Origin: DASPKM01 sp036402175
GTDB taxonomy: Bacteria; Bacteroidota; Bacteroidia; Chitinophagales; Chitinophagaceae
Length of the DNA: 5,367 nt
Reading direction: 5' to 3'
Assembly: GCA_036402175.1 (NCBI GenBank)
Contig: DASWTK010000357.1
Location: forward strand, 1-5,367
A model generated the notes under the pieces. That model worked only from the letters and a program-made list of their open reading frames with translations. It was not told where the DNA came from and did not search any database. The position numbers and the translations under genes are program-made. Of this stretch, positions 1 to 5,367 are shown piece after piece (the first letter of the stretch is position 1; the number at the start of each line of letters is the position of its first letter).

Positions 1-1060
1 CTTCCATTTCACGATACCGATCGGGCAGATCATCAAACTCATAAAGCGCCGTACCGATTGTGAGGCCGGATGCTGAAATGCTGAATACTATTTTATCACC
101 TGATTGAATTTTATTATTCCGGATATGATCTGCCAATGCAACGAAATGCGCTGTAGAAGCGGTATTACCCCGCTGCTTCAGATTATTGATGGTGTTACCA
201 TCGTGACAGATTCTGCTTTCCAGCAATCGATTGATCTCACGACCCGCGCTTCTCAGGGTCATGTCGGAAGTCTGGTGCATGATGAGATGCTGAAAACAGT
301 TGGGTGTCCATCCGCCCTGCTGAAGCACCTGCAACGCATGCCTGGCACCAGACCTGATGGCTACTTCAGTGAGCTTTACCGAATCTGTGAACATGATCAT
401 TCCTCCCTGTTCCGAAGCCTTTGCGATGCAGTACTCACTGTATTTTCCAAAAGTCTGAAGTTCAAGTTCGCGGAACCCCGCTTTATCCGTTGAAGCATTC
501 TCCAGTATCAGCGCGGCACCCGCGTCTCCTAACGTCAAACAAGCAAGTCGCGTGTCCATGAAATTTTCAATCTCTCTCTGAGCGCTTTTGGTGAGGTGAG
601 TGATGTACTCTCCGCTCACCACCATCCCGCGTTTGATAACACCGGTTTTAATTAAAGCATTAACGATATAAATACCAGTGAACATTCCGGCGCAGGCATT
701 GGTAATATCAAAAGCCATCGCATTGCTGAAGCCGAAATGTAACCTGAGCTTCGAAGAAGTATTTGGTTCGAATGATATCAATTGGTGACCATCATATCTT
801 GAAATATTACAACAGATCAGCAGATCAATATCGTCTGCATTGTATTTTGATCTTGCCAGGCAGTCGGCAATTGCATGTTGAGCGAGGTCAATAGAAAACT
901 CATCCTGCCCGGCCATTCGCCTTGAATTTATTCCTGTAATATTCTCCAGCGGGAACTGAATTTTATTTTTACAGGCATTCAGTATTTCGCCGGTTGAGTA
1001 GGAGTCAGGCGGAAGATAGACACCTATGCTTTCTATGATGGCATTCCGATTAACATCCAT
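1..1060 (-). CDS. 3-oxoacyl-ACP synthase III (FabH/KAS III-like), C-terminus cut by window edge
   Basis: The minus strand from the ATG at 1060-1058 is open to the left edge, giving at least 353 residues. It reads as a thiolase-fold ketosynthase of the KAS III type. Visible signatures are NACAG at residues 121-125 with the nucleophile Cys123, MHQTSDMT at 261-268 with the catalytic His262, and RGNTASTA at 297-304 with the catalytic Asn299. The Cys-His-Asn order and spacing match FabH. A FabH-like C-terminal strand (SGLTIGTALYEF, 331-342) is present, so only a short tail should be missing. An in-frame stop lies upstream and no earlier start is apparent; the ribosome binding site is weak. FabH usually has HQAN where this protein has HQTS, so the acceptor or partner carrier may differ. 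KAS III enzymes start fatty acid synthesis by condensing acyl-CoA with malonyl-ACP, but relatives in natural-product clusters make starter units or transfer acyl groups. Lying divergently beside a FAAL/PKS operon, a specialised role is more likely than housekeeping FabH, though this is inference. Confidence 0.9.
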   Translation of the reverse strand, partial: MDVNRNAIIESIGVYLPPDSYSTGEILNACKNKIQFPLENITGINSRRMAGQDEFSIDLAQHAIADCLARSKYNADDIDLLICCNISRYDGHQLISFEPNTSSKLRLHFGFSNAMAFDITNACAGMFTGIYIVNALIKTGVIKRGMVVSGEYITHLTKSAQREIENFMDTRLACLTLGDAGAALILENASTDKAGFRELELQTFGKYSEYCIAKASEQGGMIMFTDSVKLTEVAIRSGARHALQVLQQGGWTPNCFQHLIMHQTSDMTLRSAGREINRLLESRICHDGNTINNLKQRGNTASTAHFVALADHIRNNKIQSGDKIVFSISASGLTIGTALYEFDDLPDRYREME

Positions 1061-1086
1061 AATTACCGGACTTTTACCTGTGTTTA

Positions 1087-1098
1087 ATAATTAATTAT
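1087..1098. repeat. 12-bp perfect AT palindrome, possible operator
   Basis: ATAATTAATTAT is identical to its own reverse complement and covers most of the candidate -10 box of the KAS III gene. A repressor dimer binding here would block that promoter. The sequence contains only A and T in an AT-rich spacer, so it may be a chance feature. Confidence 0.3.
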
Positions 1099-1099
1099 A
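1094..1099 (-). promoter_or_regulatory. Candidate -10 box (TATAAT) for the KAS III gene
   Basis: The minus strand carries a perfect TATAAT 34 bases upstream of the KAS III start codon. No good -35 hexamer sits 16-18 bases further upstream, so the assignment rests on the -10 match and position alone. The region is AT-rich, so chance occurrence is possible. A 12-base perfect palindrome (1087-1098) overlaps the box. Confidence 0.35.
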
Positions 1100-1151
1100 G
1101 TTCATTTTTTTTAACTTATATTGAAGAACGGTCTATCCTGCCCAAAAAAAC

Positions 1152-1207
1152 CTGACGGTTTAAAAGTAAGCGTAATCCTTTGAAAAAATTGTTGTTTAAA
1201 CTGACGG
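1152..1207. repeat. Two copies of CTGACGG, each joined to GTTTAAA, in the divergent spacer
   Basis: CTGACGG occurs at 1152-1158 and again at 1201-1207. The first copy runs into GTTTAAA (1158-1164, sharing one G), and the second is preceded directly by GTTTAAA (1194-1200). The two short words therefore recur in swapped order about 49 bases apart, upstream of the FAAL gene. They could be binding sites for a regulator of the divergent promoters. The words are short and the evidence is positional only. Confidence 0.25.
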
Positions 1208-1219
1208 AATTTTTATAAA
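1192..1219 (+). promoter_or_regulatory. Candidate sigma70-like promoter for the FAAL operon
   Basis: TTGTTT at 1192-1197 and TATAAA at 1214-1219 are separated by 16 bases. The -10 matches the consensus at five of six positions, while the -35 matches only in TTG. It lies about 57 bases upstream of the FAAL start and would drive the three rightward genes. No Bacteroidota-type TAnnTTTG box was found at a convincing position. Confidence 0.3.
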
Positions 1220-1239
1220 AGAGATCTTTCGGTTCTCTT
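1219..1239 (+). other. Small hairpin in the FAAL 5' leader
   Basis: AAGAGA (1219-1224) and TCTCTT (1234-1239) form a 6-bp stem around a nine-base loop, with one more C-G pair possible inside. It lies between the candidate -10 box and the ribosome binding site. No run of T follows it, so it does not look like an intrinsic terminator. It may be part of a short structured leader or be coincidental. Confidence 0.25.
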
Positions 1240-1263
1240 ATTAAAATACGACATCACATTCAT

Positions 1264-1270
1264 AAAGGAA
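1264..1270 (+). promoter_or_regulatory. Ribosome binding site of the FAAL gene
   Basis: AAAGGAA lies five bases upstream of the ATG at 1276. It is the only clear Shine-Dalgarno sequence before a gene in the window. Together with an in-frame stop at 1216-1218 and no intervening start codon, it fixes the FAAL start. Confidence 0.75.
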
Positions 1271-1275
1271 TTGAT

Positions 1276-2994
1276 ATGACGCATCCGCCAACTTCACTGG
1301 TTGATATCCTGCAGTGGCGCGCAAAGTTTCAGCCCAACCGGCTGGCCTATAGGTTCCTGACAGATGGTGAAAACAAAGAAGACGTTTTTTCATATGAAGA
1401 ACTGGATCAGCGTGCACGTTCTATAGGAGCAATGCTCCAAATTTCCGCAAATGCAGGAGATCGGGTTCTTTTATTATTACCACCCGGACTTGATTTTATT
1501 GCGGCTTTTTTCGGTTGCCTGTATGCAGGCGTCATTGCAGTCCCTGCTTATCCGCCGCACCCTGCGCGTCTGGAAAAAATGCTACCGGTTATTCATGGGA
1601 TCATCGAAAATGCCCAGCCATCTGTGTCGCTGATGAGCGCTTCACTTCGGGACGCGATCATGAATTCTGAGATTGGAAGGGTCGGATTTAAGGACGTGAA
1701 GTTGCTGGTACCCCAGAACGAAGATCTCAGCCACCTGCAACAAAAATGGCAAAAGCCTGAGATCGCTGAAAATGATATTGCCTTTCTGCAATACACTTCC
1801 GGTTCAACTTCCAAACCCAGGGGAGTTATGGTAAGTCATGCCAACCTGCTTCATAACCTCGGTCTTATTGAAAAATCCTTCGGGCAATCAAGTGAAAGCC
1901 ATGCGGTCATCTGGTTACCTCCCTATCACGATATGGGTTTGGTAGGCGGCATTCTGCAACCGCTTTATACCGGCTATCCGGTGACCCTGCTTCCTCATTT
2001 AATGTTTTTGCAACAACCTTTACGCTGGTTACAGGCAATTGATCGTTACCGTGCTACCACCAGCGGAGGGCCCAATTTTGCGTATGATCTATGTGTACGA
2101 AAGATCAGGCCCGAACAAAGGAAGCTGCTTGACCTCAGTTGCTGGGAGGTTGCCTTTAACGGGGCCGAACAGGTTTATCACAGGACACTGCAAGCGTTTG
2201 CAGACTACTTTGCTCCAACCGGTTTTCGACGCGAGTCATTTCTACCGTGTTACGGACTGGCCGAAGCAACCCTTCTGGTAACCGGAGGTCCAAAAGCCAG
2301 GTTGCCGGTGATCAGTTATTGCGAAAGTTCAATGCTTCAGCAGAACAAGGTGATCACATCACAAATTGAAACTGATGAAACGCGGGCGTTGGTTGGTTGC
2401 GGGCAGGATATATTTCATCAGAACATAAAAATTGTAGATGCAGAATCAGGTACACCCTGCCTTCCCGGACAGGTGGGAGAGATCTGGCTGAGTGGGCCCA
2501 GCGTAACAAGAGGATATTGGAACAATGTACGCGAAACAGAGGCGACATTTGGCGCGCGGTTAGCAAACAGCGGCGAAGGACCATTCCTTCGGTCAGGCGA
2601 CCTTGGATTTATACAGGAAGGCGAGTTATTCATAACGGGCCGCCTTAAAAACATGATCATTTCCGCGGGGAATAACCACTATCCCAACGACATCGAGAAG
2701 ACGATCGAAAGCGCTCATCATGCTATCCGTCCTGCAGGATGCGCTGCTTTTTCAATCAATCATGCAGCTACCGAACAACTTATCGTAATTGTTGAGATTG
2801 AGCAGAAGCCCGATGTGACAGCAGAAGAAATAAGGAAAGCAATCCGCAATGCCGTTTCCCTCAATCACGATCTGTCGGTTAGTGATATCAGGTTAACAGG
2901 GGCGGGCAGGATACCAAGAACACTTAGCGGAAAAATAAAACACTACCTCTGCAAGTCAGATTATATGGCAGGGAACATCAAAGAAATAAATTAG
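1276..2994 (+). CDS. Fatty acyl-AMP ligase (FAAL), acyl-adenylating enzyme
   Basis: This 572-residue protein is a full-length member of the ANL adenylate-forming superfamily. It shows the P-loop YTSGSTSKPRG (173-183), the FAAL-type WLPPYHDMGL (213-222), the aromatic motif CYGLAEAT (325-332), the ATP-ribose-binding LRSGDLGF (438-445), the hinge region GRLKNM (455-460) and a C-terminal PRTLSGKIKH with the likely adenylation lysine Lys553. The stretch after the aromatic motif (about 341-375) fits the FAAL-specific insertion that separates these enzymes from acyl-CoA ligases. FAALs convert a fatty acid and ATP to acyl-AMP and pass the acyl group to the phosphopantetheine of an ACP rather than to CoA. 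The natural partner is the N-terminal ACP domain of the PKS two genes downstream. Its stop is one base before the next start codon, which suggests translational coupling. It could in principle be a CoA ligase, but the motifs and neighbours argue for a FAAL. Chain-length preference cannot be read from sequence by eye. Confidence 0.95.
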   Translation: MTHPPTSLVDILQWRAKFQPNRLAYRFLTDGENKEDVFSYEELDQRARSIGAMLQISANAGDRVLLLLPPGLDFIAAFFGCLYAGVIAVPAYPPHPARLEKMLPVIHGIIENAQPSVSLMSASLRDAIMNSEIGRVGFKDVKLLVPQNEDLSHLQQKWQKPEIAENDIAFLQYTSGSTSKPRGVMVSHANLLHNLGLIEKSFGQSSESHAVIWLPPYHDMGLVGGILQPLYTGYPVTLLPHLMFLQQPLRWLQAIDRYRATTSGGPNFAYDLCVRKIRPEQRKLLDLSCWEVAFNGAEQVYHRTLQAFADYFAPTGFRRESFLPCYGLAEATLLVTGGPKARLPVISYCESSMLQQNKVITSQIETDETRALVGCGQDIFHQNIKIVDAESGTPCLPGQVGEIWLSGPSVTRGYWNNVRETEATFGARLANSGEGPFLRSGDLGFIQEGELFITGRLKNMIISAGNNHYPNDIEKTIESAHHAIRPAGCAAFSINHAATEQLIVIVEIEQKPDVTAEEIRKAIRNAVSLNHDLSVSDIRLTGAGRIPRTLSGKIKHYLCKSDYMAGNIKEIN

Positions 2995-2995
2995 A

Positions 2996-4303
2996 ATGAA
3001 ATTCGGCATATTCATAGATCTGCAGTTACCACGCCCATGGAATGATGGTGATGAAGTTAGACTTTTCAAAGAGGCCATGGAACAAGTGGAATTGGCTGAC
3101 CGGCTTGGGATAGAGTATGTATGGGTGCAGGAACACCATTTTTTGGAAGAGTATTGTCATTCCTCCGCACCCGAAGTTTTCCTTGCCGCCTGCAGTCAGC
3201 GCACAAAAAATATCAGGCTTGGGCATGGAATTGTGGTGATGTCTCCAAAATTCAATCATCCTGCAAGAATTGCGGAGCGCCTTTCCACATTGGATATCAT
3301 CAGCAATGGCAGGGTAGAATGGGGAACGGGTGAATCGGGTTCGCGAATGGAACTGGAAGGATTTGGTGTTGACTTTGTAGACAAGCGTCCGATGTGGGCG
3401 GAAGCTGTTCAGGAAACGGCGAGAATGATGTGTATGAATCCATATCCCGGGTTCAATGGCAAATATTTTTCGATGCCACACAGGAATGTAGTACCGAAAC
3501 CTTTACAGAAACCTCATCCTCCGCTTTGGGCCGCGTGTTCAAACCGCGATAGTGTGCAGCTTGCCGCTCATTTGGGAATGGGCGCGCTGACATTCGCTTT
3601 TGTGAATGCCGAAGAAGCAAAATTCTGGGTGGATGAATACTATGAAACTTTTAAGAAAAATTGTAAGCCCATCGGGCAATCGGTAAATCCAAATGTAGCA
3701 ATGCTCACAGGATTTATGTGCGACCAGGATAACGATACGGCAATTGCGCGGGGTATGGAGGGCGCACAGTTCTTTGCATTCGGATTAGGGCATTACTGGC
3801 GCGATGGTATACACGTACCCGGCCGCACAAACATGTGGAATGAATTCAAGAATCAACCCTCATCGGCAATTGAAAAAATGGAACGTGAAAGAAAAAAAGC
3901 AGGTATGCGAGGGATTGGAGATCCGGAACGACTGATCGAAAACTTTCGTGCTTTTGAAGAAGCGGGAGTTGACCAGTTGATTTTTTTGCAGCAAAGCGGT
4001 AATTATCGTCATGAACATATCTGTAAGTCGCTTGAACTTTTTGCAAAAGAAGTTTTACCTGAATTTAAAGAAAGAGATGCCGTGCGGGAAAAGCAGAAGC
4101 AGGAAGCATTAGCGCCATTTATAACGGATATTTTGCTTCATGCTCCAAAGCCCGAACCAATTAGTGAAGTGCCACCGGTGGAAGCGTTTCCGCTGATGTG
4201 GAATACCATGAACGCTGAGAATGCACAAAGCGCCCCTGACCGAAGACCCGGATTGAGTGCGTTCTGGCAGATTCAGGTGGGCGGAAACCGAACAAAAAAG
4301 TAA
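2996..4303 (+). CDS. Luciferase-like (LLM class) flavin-dependent monooxygenase
   Basis: The 435-residue protein begins MKFGIFIDLQ and follows the bacterial luciferase-like TIM-barrel pattern. VWVQEHHF (42-49) aligns with the EHHF motif of LuxA, whose first His is catalytic, here His47. LGHGIVVMSP (75-84), NHPARIAERLSTLD (87-100) and SNGRVEWGTGES (103-114) are typical of the family. Such enzymes use reduced FMN and oxygen to hydroxylate or oxidise a substrate, with FMNH2 usually supplied by a separate reductase, which is not seen here. The barrel appears to end near residue 355. A further 80 residues, charged then proline-rich, form an extension beyond the usual 330-360 residue length. The ATG lies one base after the FAAL stop with no separate ribosome binding site, so expression probably depends on coupling to the FAAL. 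Placed between the FAAL and an ACP-KS, it is a candidate tailoring enzyme acting on an ACP-bound or released intermediate. Substrate and reaction are not determinable here. Confidence 0.9.
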   Translation: MKFGIFIDLQLPRPWNDGDEVRLFKEAMEQVELADRLGIEYVWVQEHHFLEEYCHSSAPEVFLAACSQRTKNIRLGHGIVVMSPKFNHPARIAERLSTLDIISNGRVEWGTGESGSRMELEGFGVDFVDKRPMWAEAVQETARMMCMNPYPGFNGKYFSMPHRNVVPKPLQKPHPPLWAACSNRDSVQLAAHLGMGALTFAFVNAEEAKFWVDEYYETFKKNCKPIGQSVNPNVAMLTGFMCDQDNDTAIARGMEGAQFFAFGLGHYWRDGIHVPGRTNMWNEFKNQPSSAIEKMERERKKAGMRGIGDPERLIENFRAFEEAGVDQLIFLQQSGNYRHEHICKSLELFAKEVLPEFKERDAVREKQKQEALAPFITDILLHAPKPEPISEVPPVEAFPLMWNTMNAENAQSAPDRRPGLSAFWQIQVGGNRTKK

Positions 4304-4323
4304 CATCATAATTAATCTTCCAC

Positions 4324-5367
4324 GTGCTGAACAAAAGAGAAATCCAGGATTGGCTGATAACACACATTGCAAACCTGCTGAAGGTTACTCCTGAAGCTAT
4401 TGATATCAGCGAATCTTTTTCGAACTATGGACTATCATCACTGGATGTGGTTTCTCTTTCAGGCGAACTTGAACAATTACTTGGTCGCCGCCTTTCACCT
4501 ACGCTGGCTTATGATCACCCAAATATTTCGCTGTTAGCAGAATACCTGGCTGGAGATTTAACGCGATCTCATTCAGTTGGACCATCTGATGGCGCATCAA
4601 CAGAACCAATCGCTGTCATCGGAATCGGATGCCGTTTCCCGGGTGCAAAAGATCCTGAGTCATTCTGGCAATTACTTCGTGATGGTGTAGATGCTATTGC
4701 TGAAGTGCCGGCTGACAGGTGGGAAAAGAATGAATATTATAATGCGGATGCTTCAGTTCCCGGAAAATCTGTTTCCAATTGGGGTGGATTTCTTGAGCGT
4801 GTCGATCAGTTTGATCCATTCTTTTTTGGCATTTCACCCATCGAAGCCAAATACATGGACCCGCAGCAGCGATTGCTGATGGAACTGTCGTATGAAGCGC
4901 TTGATGACGCGGGTCAGATCAAAGAAAACATCAGCGGTACAAGAACCGGTGTGTTCATCGGCATATCGTCGAATGAATACAGTCAGCTTCAATTTGATGA
5001 TACAGCTATGATCACCAGTCATTCTGGAACGGGCAGCGCTTTATCAATTGCAGCAAACCGTATTTCATATTTTTTCAATTTACTGGGACCAAGTCTGGCG
5101 GTTGATACTGCTTGTTCTTCTTCATTGACCGCGGTTCACCTGGCTTGCCAAAGTATCCGCAACGGTGAGTGCAGTATGGCCCTCGCGGGGGAGTGAATAT
5201 TATTCTATCACCTGCAAACTCCATCGCTTTTACCAAGGCGGGAGTGCTGGCGCCGGATGGAAGATGTAAAACATTCGACTCGCGTGCGAATGGTTATGTG
5301 CGTGGCGAGGGTGGTGGTGTTGTTGTGCTTAAAAAACTTTCAGCTGCATTGGCTGATGGAGATCCGG
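4324..5367 (+). CDS. Type I polyketide synthase, N-terminal ACP and KS domains; frameshifted and cut by right edge
   Basis: The first 290 codons run from a GTG at 4324 to a stop at 5194. Residues 1-80 are an acyl carrier domain with the phosphopantetheine site YGLSSLD (35-41, Ser39). After a short linker the KS begins at PIAVIGIGCRFPG (95-107) and continues through NWGGF (152-156), MDPQQRLLME (178-187) and the active-site DTACSSS (261-267, Cys264). The first segment breaks in the middle of ALAGGVN; the rest (SPANSIAFTKAG, then GYVRGEGGG) continues from 5190 in the -1 frame to the right edge, so one base is missing from the G run. The two KS histidines lie beyond the window. An ACP before the first KS is the usual receiving domain for a FAAL-activated fatty acid, so this looks like the loading end of a lipid-primed PKS. 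The GTG start has no visible ribosome binding site, but an in-frame stop just upstream and the lack of other starts leave no good alternative. Whether later modules carry their own acyltransferase is unknown. Confidence 0.92.
5187..5191 (+). other. Frameshift site in a G homopolymer inside the KS domain
   Basis: A run of five G here should be six to encode the conserved A-G-G-V-N of ketosynthases. With five, the frame reaches TGA at 5194-5196. Reading from 5190 in the -1 frame restores the expected KS sequence with no further stop to the window end. The clean continuation points to a single missing base, from sequencing or assembly error or from a recent mutation. Confidence 0.9.

Noticed and set aside
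104..493. Plus-strand open frame of 129 codons
   Set aside because: It lies wholly inside the minus-strand KAS III gene, which has clear catalytic motifs; the plus-strand translation resembles no family and has no ribosome binding site.
1219..1239. Intrinsic terminator
   Set aside because: The stem is only six A/T-rich pairs and no T tract follows it; it also lies upstream of, not after, a gene in its orientation.
2354..2660. Overlapping open frames on both strands inside the FAAL gene
   Set aside because: The FAAL frame carries conserved adenylation motifs throughout this stretch, so the others are shadows.
3026..3481. Minus-strand open frame of 151 codons
   Set aside because: It is antisense to the most conserved part of the luciferase-like monooxygenase gene and has no recognisable domain.
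4321..4326. CACGTG palindrome overlapping the PKS start codon
   Set aside because: A six-base palindrome is expected by chance and no partner copy was seen at comparable positions.
4109..4372. Minus-strand open frames spanning the monooxygenase-PKS junction
   Set aside because: They overlap two well-supported plus-strand genes and have no start signal or recognisable protein features.
5187..5193. Programmed -1 ribosomal frameshift in the KS
   Set aside because: The heptamer G GGG GAG is not a canonical X XXY YYZ slippery site: the A-site codon would not re-pair after slippage. No downstream stem-loop was recognised, and ketosynthases are not known to need such recoding. A missing base is simpler.

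Overview
The window is one end of a lipid/polyketide biosynthesis locus from a bacterium. G+C is moderate by eye, the intergenic DNA is AT-rich, one gene has a clear AAGGA-type ribosome binding site and others have none. This would fit a Bacteroidota-like or similar Gram-negative host with a natural-product repertoire, but nothing here fixes the taxonomy. No tRNA, rRNA, CRISPR array, insertion sequence or phage feature was seen.

Layout: (1) A leftward gene starts at 1060 and runs off the left edge. It encodes a ketoacyl-ACP synthase III (FabH-like) enzyme with all three expected catalytic residues. (2) Bases 1061-1275 are an AT-rich divergent intergenic region with a TATAAT box on the minus strand, a weaker sigma70-like candidate on the plus strand, short repeats and a small hairpin. 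(3) Three rightward genes are packed with gaps of 1 and 20 bases and so look like one operon: a fatty acyl-AMP ligase (FAAL, 1276-2994), a luciferase-like flavin-dependent monooxygenase (LLM, 2996-4303), and the start of a type I polyketide synthase (4324 to the right edge) that opens with an acyl carrier protein (ACP) domain followed directly by a ketosynthase (KS) domain.

How they may work together (inference from known FAAL/ACP/KS systems): the FAAL activates a free fatty acid as acyl-AMP and transfers it to the phosphopantetheine arm of the N-terminal ACP. The KS then takes the acyl group and extends it with modules encoded beyond the window. The monooxygenase, encoded between the FAAL and its presumed ACP partner, is a candidate for oxidising the starter or a later intermediate. 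The KAS III could make or transfer an acyl unit for the same product.

The main anomaly is a one-base loss in a run of five G at 5187-5191. It puts a stop codon in the KS gene at 5194-5196, while the KS sequence continues cleanly in the -1 frame to the end of the window. It is either a sequencing error in a homopolymer or a real inactivating mutation. The exact product of the pathway cannot be told from this window.
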